Assembly (NCBI GenBank): GCA_947623765.1 | Contig: CANQIG010000060.1 | Span: forward strand, 1 to 9,321 | DNA from: an uncultured Clostridia bacterium | GTDB lineage: Bacteria; Bacillota; Clostridia; Oscillospirales; Acutalibacteraceae | Length of the DNA: 9,321 bases | Direction: 5' to 3' | In this document: positions 1 to 5,863 of the stretch, in pieces | Layout: every line of letters begins with the position of its first letter | Numbering within the stretch: position 1 is the stretch's first letter | Notes under the pieces: model-generated | Told to the model about the DNA's origin: nothing | What the model saw: the letters and a program-made list of their open reading frames with translations, nothing else | Databases searched by the model: none | Program-made: the position numbers and the translations under genes

Positions 1-107
1 TTGACCCGCTTGATATTCGGCTTCCACGTTCTGTTGGAGCGTCTGTGCGAGTGGGAGACCTGAATGCCGAAGGATACATCCTTACCGCAAAATTCGCATT
101 TCGCCAT
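1..107 (-). CDS. rpmB: Large ribosomal subunit protein bL28 (N-terminal part, cut by window edge)
   Basis: Structural protein of the 50S ribosomal subunit. The minus strand reads from an ATG at 107-105 for 35 codons to the window edge, beginning MAKCEFCGKDVSFGIQVSHS and continuing with HRRSNRTWKPNIKRV, the typical start of L28. Cys4 and Cys7 form a CxxC pair, as in the zinc-binding ('C+') form of L28. The second Cys pair would lie near the C-terminus, outside the window. A strong AAGGAGG ribosome binding site lies at 122-116, 8 nt before the ATG. The gene is transcribed away from the M50 protease gene and has its own promoter in the shared intergenic region. Only the 5' part is visible, but the match to the family is clear. 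Confidence 0.95.
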   Translation of the reverse strand, partial: MAKCEFCGKDVSFGIQVSHSHRRSNRTWKPNIKRV

Positions 108-156
108 TTTCTGCACCTCCTTATCCGTTCGGCGCTACGTTCTTTTTGCACATAGT

Positions 157-185
157 ATTGTAGCAGATAACGCGGGAAAATGCAA
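157..185 (-). promoter_or_regulatory. Sigma-A-type promoter of rpmB with extended -10
   Basis: On the minus strand a -35 box TTGCAT (185-180) is followed by a 17-bp spacer and a -10 box TACAAT (162-157). TG lies one base upstream of the -10 box (TGCTACAAT), which makes an extended -10. The -10 box is about 50 bp upstream of the rpmB start codon, leaving a short leader. This rests on consensus matching only. Confidence 0.7.
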
Positions 186-195
186 GAATTATTTT

Positions 196-219
196 TTTCA
201 GAGTTGTTTTTTTCTGAAA
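196..219. repeat. Perfect 7-bp inverted repeat spanning a -35 box (possible operator)
   Basis: TTTCAGA (196-202) and TCTGAAA (213-219) are exact inverted copies separated by 10 nt. The -35 box of the rightward promoter (204-209) lies inside the spacer, and the rpmB -35 (180-185) is 10 nt to the left. The layout resembles a binding site for a dimeric repressor. The region is T-rich and the repeat short, so chance is possible and no regulator can be named. Confidence 0.3.
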
Positions 220-232
220 TCTGTTCTATAAT
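204..232 (+). promoter_or_regulatory. Sigma-A-type promoter of the M50-scpAB-ytfJ-rluB operon
   Basis: A -35 box TTGTTT (204-209) and a perfect TATAAT -10 box (227-232) are separated by exactly 17 bp. The M50 start codon follows 32 bp after the -10 box. T-rich tracts surround the -35. It is the only strong promoter-like site I see before the gene run that ends at 5732, so it probably drives the whole run. The -35 lies between the arms of an inverted repeat, noted separately. Confidence 0.7.
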
Positions 233-264
233 CCCTGTATACATTTCTTTTTGGAGGCTGTTTT

Positions 265-960
265 ATGCTTTTCAGTTCTCTGATGACGCTCCTGCGGGGC
301 GGCCATGTCGACATCATGTCGGTGGTGATGCAGATCGCCGCTGTGCTTTTTATCATCATCCTTGTGCTCCCGTTTCATGAATTTGCGCACGGCTTTGTCG
401 CGAACAAGCTGGGCGACCCCACCGCGCGGTACGCCGGTCGGCTGACCTTCAACCCGCTCGCGAGCGTGGACCCGCTCGGCGCGGTGTTCCTGCTGTTCTT
501 CGGGTTCGGCTGGGCGAAGCCCGTCCCGGTGGACAGCCGGTATTTCAAGAACCAGCGCACGGGCATGGTGCTCACGGCGCTTGCGGGCCCCGTCGCGAAT
601 CTTCTTGCGGCGTATGTCGGCGCGCTGATCTACTACGCGATCCTCGCGTTCGCGCCGCTCAACGTTCCCGTGCAGTACCTTTTGATCTTCCTGAATTATT
701 ACGTCTACATCAACGCGGTGCTCGCCGTTTTCAACCTCGTGCCGATCCCCCCGCTGGACGGCTCCAAGATCCTCGCGGGGTTCCTCAGCGACCGCGCGCG
801 GTATCTCTTTTACCAGTATCAGGGGATGCTCTCCATGGTCGGGATGATCCTTTTGATCTCCGGATTTCTCTCCGGGCCGATCGCGGTCGCCGAAAACGCG
901 GTGGGATCGTTTGTGAACCGGCTCGCGGCGCTGCCCTTCGAGTTCTTCGGGCTGATCTGA
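265..960 (+). CDS. Site-2 protease family membrane metallopeptidase (M50)
   Basis: Predicted intramembrane zinc metalloprotease, 231 aa, in the compact bacterial M50 subfamily without a PDZ domain. The zinc-binding motif HEFAH is at residues 38-42 in a hydrophobic segment (about 20-43), with Glu39 as the catalytic residue. The second hallmark, NLVPIPPLDG, is at 157-166 and supplies the third zinc ligand, Asp165. Further hydrophobic stretches lie at about 70-83, 102-130, 136-158 and 186-206, consistent with a multi-pass protein. The start is supported by GGAGG at 253-257, 7 nt before the ATG. It is the first gene after the promoter at 204-232, and scpA begins 18 nt after its stop. Members of this subfamily are common next to scpAB in Firmicutes, but their substrates are mostly unknown. 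I cannot tell whether it acts in sporulation, as SpoIVFB does, or in another process. Confidence 0.9.
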   Translation: MLFSSLMTLLRGGHVDIMSVVMQIAAVLFIIILVLPFHEFAHGFVANKLGDPTARYAGRLTFNPLASVDPLGAVFLLFFGFGWAKPVPVDSRYFKNQRTGMVLTALAGPVANLLAAYVGALIYYAILAFAPLNVPVQYLLIFLNYYVYINAVLAVFNLVPIPPLDGSKILAGFLSDRARYLFYQYQGMLSMVGMILLISGFLSGPIAVAENAVGSFVNRLAALPFEFFGLI

Positions 961-978
961 CCCACGGAAGGAGGGCCC

Positions 979-1689
979 ATGGAGGCGCTGTCGTATAAGC
1001 TGGACGTGTTCGAGGGTCCTCTGGATCTTCTGCTCACGCTGATCTCGAAAAACAAACTCAATATTTATGACATTTCGATCTCCGTCCTGCTGGATCAGTA
1101 TATGGAGCAGATCCGCCGGATGCAGCGGGAGGATATGGACGTCGCCAGCGAGTTTCTGGAAATGGCCGCGCGGCTTGTGCACATCAAAAGCGTTTCGCTC
1201 CTTCCGAAGCACGAGGAAGAGGAGGAGCTGCGGCGGGAGCTGACGGGGGAACTTTTGGAATACCGGCAGTGCAAGGAGGCCGCCGAGCGGCTGCGGGAGC
1301 GGATGAGCTTTGCGAGCCTCGTCCGGGAACCGGCGGATATCCCGGTGGACCGGGCCTACCGCCGCATACATACGGGCGAGGAGCTCCTCGCGGCCTACTT
1401 TTCCGCCATGGGACGGAAAGCGCGGTTCAAGGAGCCGAGCGCGGAGTCCTTTTCGGGGCTCGTCTCGCGCAGGGTGGTTTCCGTGACGTCGCAGATCGTC
1501 TATGTGCTGCGCAGCCTCTGGAGGAAGCAGCGGATCCGTTTTTCGGAGCTGTTCCGAGGCAAGCGCGACCGCTCGGAGCGGATCGCAGCGTTCCTCGCGG
1601 TCTTGGAGCTGGTACACGGCAGGCGCATCCGCGTCGAAGGGGACGGCGACGCGATGGAGATCCGTCTGGTGAAGGGGGAACGGAAATGA
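979..1689 (+). CDS. scpA: Segregation and condensation protein A (SMC complex kleisin)
   Basis: Kleisin subunit of the bacterial SMC-ScpAB condensin, which organises and separates newly replicated chromosomes. The protein is 236 aa, close to the usual 240-260. The N-terminal family signature is FEGPLDLLLTLI at residues 11-22, followed by NKLNIYDISIS. The helix LEMAARLVHIKSVSLLP (60-76), which contacts SMC, leads into an acidic HEEEEEL stretch. The C-terminal winged-helix region (about 190-236, with FLAVLELVHGRRIRV) binds the other SMC head. AGGAGGG (968-974) provides a clear ribosome binding site 4 nt before the ATG. The stop overlaps the scpB start by 4 nt (ATGA), as expected for subunits of one complex. 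Identification is by sequence pattern and neighbour. Confidence 0.95.
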   Translation: MEALSYKLDVFEGPLDLLLTLISKNKLNIYDISISVLLDQYMEQIRRMQREDMDVASEFLEMAARLVHIKSVSLLPKHEEEEELRRELTGELLEYRQCKEAAERLRERMSFASLVREPADIPVDRAYRRIHTGEELLAAYFSAMGRKARFKEPSAESFSGLVSRRVVSVTSQIVYVLRSLWRKQRIRFSELFRGKRDRSERIAAFLAVLELVHGRRIRVEGDGDAMEIRLVKGERK

Positions 1690-2255
1690 ATCGGAAAACC
1701 CTGCTCGGAACGCTGGAGGCGATCCTATTCGCCTGCGGCGAACCCGTCGCTTCGGACAAGCTGCTGAAAGCGGCGGAGACGACGGAGATCGAGCTGCGCT
1801 CCGCTTTGGAGGAGCTGAAAGAGAAATACAACACGCCGGAAAGCGGCATCCGGCTTTTGGAGCTGGACGGTTCGTTCCAGTTCGCGACGAATCCGGCGTA
1901 TATCGAGCCGGTGCGCACGGCGCTGGACCTTCGGCGGAATACCCCGCTGTCGCAGGCAGCGATGGAGGTCCTCGCGGTCGTCGCGTACAATCAGCCGGTC
2001 ACGAAGGCGTTCGTGGAGCAGGTGCGCGGCGTCGACTGCTCGGGCGTGATCGGGAGCCTCATCGCAAAGGGCCTGCTGGAAGAGCGCGGGCGTTTGGAGC
2101 TTCCGGGCCGGCCGCTGCTCTACGGGACGACGGAGAACTTCCTGCGCTGTATGCAGATCGACTCTCTTTCGGGACTGCCTCCGCTGCCAAAACAGCAGGA
2201 CGAGGAGGACGCTCCCGCGCAGGAGGAGCCGTCTGCGGAGGAGGTGTCGTCGTGA
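1686..2255 (+). CDS. scpB: Segregation and condensation protein B
   Basis: Partner of ScpA in the SMC-ScpAB condensin. ScpB dimers bind the central region of the kleisin. The protein is 189 aa, within the usual range. It begins MNRKTLLGTLEAILFACGEP, a typical ScpB N-terminus. The second winged-helix domain holds the signature LSQAAMEVLAVVAYNQPVTK (88-107), then the helix with EQVRGVDC and GRPLLYGTTENFL (141-153). The tail after residue 170 is acidic and low-complexity and varies within the family. I chose the ATG at 1686 because it forms an ATGA overlap with scpA, has AGGGGG at 1674-1679 as ribosome binding site and gives the family N-terminus. The frame stays open back to 1269, but that is a shadow of scpA. 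Its own stop overlaps the next gene's GTG by 4 nt. Confidence 0.95.
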   Translation: MNRKTLLGTLEAILFACGEPVASDKLLKAAETTEIELRSALEELKEKYNTPESGIRLLELDGSFQFATNPAYIEPVRTALDLRRNTPLSQAAMEVLAVVAYNQPVTKAFVEQVRGVDCSGVIGSLIAKGLLEERGRLELPGRPLLYGTTENFLRCMQIDSLSGLPPLPKQQDEEDAPAQEEPSAEEVSS

Positions 2256-2965
2256 TCGTTTTGCGGGTGCTCGGCGGAACGCTCCTCGGGGTCTTGGCGC
2301 TCGTGCTGCTCCTGCTCTGCTTCCCGGTCCGGGGAGAATTCCGTTTTGCGACGGAGCCGGAGCTCGTCCTGCGGTACCTGTTTTTGCGGTTCAAGGTGCT
2401 CCCCGCACCGCCAAAACCCAAAAAGGTAGAAGAGGAGCCCGAACCGAAGGAAAGAAAGGCGGAAAAGAAAGCGACCGAGGGGAAAGAGAAGACCTCGCCC
2501 GTCGAGACCGTTCGCGCGGTGCTGCGGGCGGAGGGATTCTCCGGCTTTATGGGGATCCTCGGACGGTTCCTCGGGCTCTCGGGGACGCTCGTCTGGGAGG
2601 TCATCCGCTGCCTTCGGGTGAGGACCTTGGATCTCTGCGTGACCGTAGGCGGGGAGGACGCCGCCGCGGCCGCGGTCCTTTTCGGGCAGGCATCGGCGCT
2701 GGTATACGGCGCGGTCGGGGCGTTCTGCGATCTCGTCGGCTATAAAGATCCGAGGGTCACGGTCGACCTCGATTTTCAGGCACCGTCGCCCACGGTGCAG
2801 TGCGAGGTGCACCTTGCGGCTATGCCGCTCCGGGTGGTGTGCCGCGCGGTCAAGTATCTCTGCGGGGTCATCCCGCTGTATCTGAAATTCCAACGCGCCG
2901 GGAAACGCGGCCTTGCCGTGCGGAACGGTCCCGCGAAATCTGGAAAGGAAGCGAATGCGCAATGA
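2252..2965 (+). CDS. DUF2953 family membrane-anchored protein (YtfI-like)
   Basis: 237 aa, start GTG in a GTGA overlap with scpB and preceded by GGAGGAGG (2237-2244). Residues about 3-24 form one strong hydrophobic segment with little positive charge before it, so the protein is probably anchored by its N-terminus. A strongly charged Pro/Glu/Lys linker follows (about 52-82). The rest has hydrophobic helices and a conserved-looking part with VTVGGEDAAAAAVLFGQASA (130-149), the 'G..DA..TA...G' pattern of DUF2953. In Bacillus subtilis the homologue YtfI lies beside ytfJ, and here too ytfJ follows with a 4-nt overlap. The biochemical role is unknown. The constant pairing with a sporulation protein suggests a forespore or envelope function, which is inference. 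The family call rests on recalled pattern and synteny. Confidence 0.75.
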   Translation: MIVLRVLGGTLLGVLALVLLLLCFPVRGEFRFATEPELVLRYLFLRFKVLPAPPKPKKVEEEPEPKERKAEKKATEGKEKTSPVETVRAVLRAEGFSGFMGILGRFLGLSGTLVWEVIRCLRVRTLDLCVTVGGEDAAAAAVLFGQASALVYGAVGAFCDLVGYKDPRVTVDLDFQAPSPTVQCEVHLAAMPLRVVCRAVKYLCGVIPLYLKFQRAGKRGLAVRNGPAKSGKEANAQ

Positions 2966-3399
2966 ACGAAAAGGACAACAAAGTACAGAGCCTGATGGAC
3001 ATCACGATGGATAAGGCGCGCGCGATGGTGGACGTCGATTCCGTCATCGGCAGCCCGATCACGACGCCGGACGGCACGACCGTCATCCCGATCACGCGGG
3101 TGAGCTACGGCTTCGGCGCGGGCGGCAGCGATCTGCCGAGCAAAGCGCAGTCGGAAAAAGGACTGTTTGCGGGCGGCAGCGGGGTCGGCGTCACGGTCAG
3201 CCCGATCGCGTTTCTCGTGATCGCGAACGGGACCGTGCGCGTGCTGCAGATCGAACCGTATTTCTCGTCGCTGGACCGCGTGATCGCGACCGCGCCGGAC
3301 GTCGTCGACCGCATCGCCGGGTTTGTCGAGAACATGAAAAAGAGCAAAGAGAAAAAGAACGGGGAAGAGGACGAAGAACAGGCTGCGCCCGAGGAATAA
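2962..3399 (+). CDS. ytfJ: GerW family sporulation protein YtfJ
   Basis: 145 aa. The family is known from sporulating Firmicutes, where YtfJ (GerW) is a forespore/spore protein needed for normal germination in Bacillus. Recognisable parts are the N-terminal helix with VQSLMDITMDKARAMVDVDS (8-27), the segment GSPITTPDGTTVIPITRVSY (30-49), the glycine-rich FGAGGSD and LFAGGSGVGV region (51-77), and SPIAFLVIANGTVRVLQIEP (80-99). The tail (126-145) is very charged and variable. I chose the ATG at 2962: it gives the family N-terminus and an ATGA overlap with the DUF2953 gene, although the ribosome binding site AAGGAA (2945-2950) is 11 nt away, so coupling probably helps. The frame is open further upstream, but that part shadows the DUF2953 gene. 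Its presence suggests that the organism forms spores or descends from spore formers. Confidence 0.9.
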   Translation: MNEKDNKVQSLMDITMDKARAMVDVDSVIGSPITTPDGTTVIPITRVSYGFGAGGSDLPSKAQSEKGLFAGGSGVGVTVSPIAFLVIANGTVRVLQIEPYFSSLDRVIATAPDVVDRIAGFVENMKKSKEKKNGEEDEEQAAPEE

Positions 3400-3441
3400 G
3401 TCTGCCGATTGCCGGCGTATACTGGCATGGCGGTGATGGGA

Positions 3442-4560
3442 TTGAAACGGATCGCAGCGGTTCTTTTCGCTGGCGTGATCGCGCTGGCCGGGCTTTCCGC
3501 GCCCGTTTATGCGGCGGGACCGGAAGTCTCCGCGCGGGCGGCGGTGCTTTTCGACGCGGTGAGCGGGACCTTCCTCTATGAGAAAAACGCGCGGGAGGTG
3601 CTCCCGATGGCGAGCACCACCAAGATCATGACGGCGCTGCTCGCCTATGAGAGTGGGCGGACCGACGAACCGGTGGAGATCACGGAGGAAATGGTCGCCG
3701 TCGAGGGTTCTTCGATGGGACTCGCCGCAGGGGATGTGCTTCCGCTCGGGGAGCTCGCAGAGGGGATGCTCATGACCTCCGGGAACGACGCGGCGAACGC
3801 GGTCGCGCTGTTCCTCGGCGGGGACGCGGAACGCTTTGCCGAAATGATGAACGCGCGCGCCGCCGCGCTCGGAATGGAGAATACGCACTTTGTCACCCCG
3901 TCGGGGCTGGACGCAGACGGGCACGGTTCTACCGCGCGCGATATGGCGCTGCTCGGCGCGGCGGCCATGAACGTGGACGGTTTTGCGGCGGCAGTCGGCG
4001 AGACCGCGCAGGATGTGACGTTCCTGTCGCCCGAAAAGACGCTGCGTTTCCAGAACCACAACCGGCTGCTCTCCCTCTACGGGGACTGTACCGGGATCAA
4101 GACGGGCTTTACAAAAAAGGCGGGAAGATGCCTCGTCTCGGCGGCGGAACGGAACGGCGCGCGGCTGATCTGCGTGACGCTGAACGCGCCGGACGATTGG
4201 AACGACCATATCGCGCTCTACGAGTTCGGCTTTTCCCGATTTTCCGAGCGCGAAGTGCCCGACGGCGGGTACGGCTGCAGGGTGCCGGTCGTCGGCGGGC
4301 TTTTGCCCGACGTCGCGTGTGTGCCGAAAAGCGGCGTGTCCGCCTTTCTTTTGGAGGACGCCGAGGCGGTCTGCCGCGCGGCCTGCCCGCGCTTTCTGTA
4401 TGCCCCGGTGCGCGCGGGAGATACGGTGGGCTATATCGCCGTGACGGTCGGAGAGACGGAGCTCGTCCGCGTGCCGCTCCTCGCGGCGGAGACGGTCTTC
4501 GAGAAGCCGGACCGGCGCTCGGCCCTTGCGCGCGTTTTGTCGCGCGTGTTCGGCAGATAA
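3442..4560 (+). CDS. D-alanyl-D-alanine carboxypeptidase (S11 family, PBP5/DacF type)
   Basis: Exported penicillin-binding protein that removes the terminal D-Ala from peptidoglycan stem peptides. From a TTG at 3442 the protein is 372 aa and begins MKRIAAVLFAGVIALAGL, a good signal peptide with likely cleavage after VYA at residue 24. The three active-site motifs are present: STTK (Ser58, Lys61), SGN (113-115) and KTG (220-222). The C-terminal domain (about 270-350) is followed by a possible amphipathic end, SALARVLSRVFGR, which could anchor the enzyme to the membrane. Starts at TTG 3409, ATG 3427 and ATG 3436 are also in frame. I prefer 3442 because GGCGG (3429-3433) lies 8 nt before it, while the others lack a well-spaced site. 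Related genes (dacB, dacF) lie in sporulation-linked positions in Bacillus. A cortex role here is inference. Confidence 0.9.
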   Translation: MKRIAAVLFAGVIALAGLSAPVYAAGPEVSARAAVLFDAVSGTFLYEKNAREVLPMASTTKIMTALLAYESGRTDEPVEITEEMVAVEGSSMGLAAGDVLPLGELAEGMLMTSGNDAANAVALFLGGDAERFAEMMNARAAALGMENTHFVTPSGLDADGHGSTARDMALLGAAAMNVDGFAAAVGETAQDVTFLSPEKTLRFQNHNRLLSLYGDCTGIKTGFTKKAGRCLVSAAERNGARLICVTLNAPDDWNDHIALYEFGFSRFSEREVPDGGYGCRVPVVGGLLPDVACVPKSGVSAFLLEDAEAVCRAACPRFLYAPVRAGDTVGYIAVTVGETELVRVPLLAAETVFEKPDRRSALARVLSRVFGR

Positions 4561-4579
4561 TACGATCAAAGAGGGATCT

Positions 4580-5413
4580 ATGGCAAAGGACACCAGACTG
4601 CAAAAATATCTCGCGGACTGCGGCGTCGCCTCCCGCCGAAAGGCGGAGGAGATGATCGCCGCAGGACGCGTCGCGGTGAACGGACGGCGGGCGAAGATCG
4701 GAGACAAGATCGACGCGCGCCGGGATCGGATCATGGTGGACGGGGAGACCGTGCGCTCCGGATCGGATAGGTATTACGTGATGCTTTATAAGCCGCGCGG
4801 ATTTCTCTCCGCCGTGACGGATGACCGAGGAAGAAAGTGCGTGACGGAGCTTGTAAAGGACATTCCGGCAAGGCTCTACCCCATCGGGCGGCTCGACAAA
4901 GATTCGGAGGGGCTGCTGCTCTTGACGAACGACGGCGATTTCGCGCAGAAGATCGCGCATCCATCTTCCGGCATCGCGAAGATCTATCGCGTCACCGTGC
5001 GGCCGAAGATCACGGAGGAGCAGCTCACGCAGCTTTCCGTCGGCGTGGAGCTGGACGACGGACCCGCCGCGCCGGCAGCGGTCCGCGTGCTGGAGCAGGG
5101 CGAAGGGCGCGTCGTGCTCGAATTTGTCCTGCACGAGGGGAAGAACCGGGAGATCCGCCGGATGTGCGAGGCGGTTGGGCTCGAGGTCGCGCGGCTGAAG
5201 CGCACGGCGATCGGCGGTGTGAAGCTCGGGATGCTTGGACAGGGAAAGTACCGGTTTTTGACAAACGATGAGGTGCGGCGCCTGAAGGCGGCCGCCATGA
5301 AAAAAGCGCCCCGCGCGGCGGGACGGACGGAGGAAAAGGAAAATGCTGCAGATCAGTCCCATGGAGGATCGCGCGCGGGAGGCCGAACGTCTCCGCGCGC
5401 TCGGTGTCGGTGA
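4580..5413 (+). CDS. rluB: Pseudouridine synthase RluB/RsuA family (23S rRNA)
   Basis: Converts a specific uridine of 23S rRNA to pseudouridine. The protein is 277 aa. It has an N-terminal S4 RNA-binding domain (RLQKYLADCGVASRRKAEEM, 6-25, through about 58) and a catalytic domain with PIGRLDKDSEGLLLLTNDG (101-119). Asp106 in GRLD is the expected catalytic aspartate. The family segments YKPRG (70-74) and LHEGKNREIRRMCEAVG follow. The basic, low-complexity tail after about residue 250 is partly dictated by overlap with the next gene. I chose the ATG at 4580 because AGAGGG (about 4570-4575) precedes it and the sequence starts as the family does. The frame open to 4526 overlaps the carboxypeptidase. 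RluB beside scpAB is the usual Firmicutes order. Exact target position (RluB versus RsuA type) is assigned by context. Confidence 0.92.
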   Translation: MAKDTRLQKYLADCGVASRRKAEEMIAAGRVAVNGRRAKIGDKIDARRDRIMVDGETVRSGSDRYYVMLYKPRGFLSAVTDDRGRKCVTELVKDIPARLYPIGRLDKDSEGLLLLTNDGDFAQKIAHPSSGIAKIYRVTVRPKITEEQLTQLSVGVELDDGPAAPAAVRVLEQGEGRVVLEFVLHEGKNREIRRMCEAVGLEVARLKRTAIGGVKLGMLGQGKYRFLTNDEVRRLKAAAMKKAPRAAGRTEEKENAADQSHGGSRAGGRTSPRARCR

Positions 5414-5732
5414 AGACGCGCGGCTGCTTTTGATGACGGAACGCGGGGAGGAGCTTGGATATGCCGCGGTGCGGCTTGAAGGGGAGACGCTGTACCTGCT
5501 CAAGTTCGGGACAGGCAGCGGCGCGGATCTTCTGGCCGCCGCGCCGGACGCGGAGGGGGCGTTCCTGCTCGATACGCTGATGCGCTCCGCAGCTTCCTTC
5601 GGAGAAGTACACGGCGCGGGCCGGATCGAGACCGATTTTCCGGATCGGTTCGGTTTTTTCGCGCAGCGCGGGTTTGCCGTGGAGCAGGACCACGCGGAAG
5701 CGCCGATGTCGCTCATCGTACACTATCTTTGA
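5343..5732 (+). CDS. Small GNAT-like protein, degenerate acetyltransferase fold
   Basis: 129 aa, function unknown. It starts 71 nt inside the 3' end of rluB in a different frame. GGAGG (5329-5333) lies 9 nt before the ATG and supports this start. A later Met7 has no such site. Visible pattern: an N-terminal MLQISPMEDRAREAERLRAL helix, a beta-like LLMTERGEELGYAAVRLEG (29-47), a region EGAFLLDTLMRSAASFG (71-87) in the place of the GNAT cofactor helix, and FGFFAQRGF (103-111), which resembles the 'YxxxGF' strand/helix near the end of GNAT enzymes. The canonical acetyl-CoA pyrophosphate loop (Q/RxxGxG/A) is not seen, so it may be an inactive or divergent member. Similar short genes occur in Clostridia, as I recall. 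It is the last gene before the terminator. Confidence 0.6.
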   Translation: MLQISPMEDRAREAERLRALGVGEDARLLLMTERGEELGYAAVRLEGETLYLLKFGTGSGADLLAAAPDAEGAFLLDTLMRSAASFGEVHGAGRIETDFPDRFGFFAQRGFAVEQDHAEAPMSLIVHYL

Positions 5733-5780
5733 GCGGCGCCGGAAGGTCTATTTCTTAAAATTGTGTGAAGTTTTCGTAAA

Positions 5781-5816
5781 AAGAGGCGTCCGAGAGCGGT
5801 TTCGGGCGCTTTTTTT
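5781..5816 (+). terminator. Intrinsic terminator of the first operon
   Basis: GCGTCCGA (5786-5793) pairs with TCGGGCGC (5802-5809) with one G-T wobble, around an 8-nt loop, and is followed by seven T (5810-5816). The upstream AAGAG can extend pairing into the T-run. It lies about 50 nt after the stop of the GNAT-like gene and just before the next promoter, so it separates the two operons. Confidence 0.85.
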
Positions 5817-5826
5817 GCGTGAAAGG

Positions 5827-5855
5827 TTGCTTTTTTCCGGGAGTGATGGTACAAT
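5827..5855 (+). promoter_or_regulatory. Sigma-A-type promoter of the yicC-remA-gmk-rpoZ-priA operon, extended -10
   Basis: TTGCTT (5827-5832), a 17-bp spacer and TACAAT (5850-5855), with TG one base upstream of the -10 (TGGTACAAT). It lies right after the terminator and about 70 bp before the yicC start. Transcription would begin near 5862. This rests on consensus matching only, but spacing and placement are good. Confidence 0.75.
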
Positions 5856-5863
5856 AATACATA

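Noticed and set aside
180..380. A 66-codon plus-strand open frame from 180
   Set aside because: It begins upstream of the predicted -10 box, runs through the promoter and into the M50 gene in another frame, with no ribosome binding site.
226..1617. A 463-codon open frame on the minus strand opposite the M50 gene and scpA
   Set aside because: Low-complexity Arg/Glu/His-rich translation with no family features; both genes opposite it are well supported.
1269..1685. Upstream extension of the scpB frame
   Set aside because: The extra 139 codons read scpA out of frame; the ScpB family N-terminus begins at 1686 with a ribosome binding site.
2776..4734. A 652-codon open frame on the minus strand
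   Set aside because: It lies opposite ytfJ, the carboxypeptidase and parts of two neighbours, all of which are clearly real. The translation is rich in Arg, His and Asp with no recognisable domain, as expected of an antisense shadow in GC-rich DNA.
4109..5716. A 535-codon minus-strand open frame opposite rluB and its neighbours
   Set aside because: Ser/Arg/Pro-rich shadow of GC-rich coding sequence; no ribosome binding site or domain recognised.
5733..5785. Possible extra small gene or structured RNA between the GNAT-like gene and the terminator
   Set aside because: The stretch is short, has no ribosome binding site and shows nothing beyond the terminator stem that follows.
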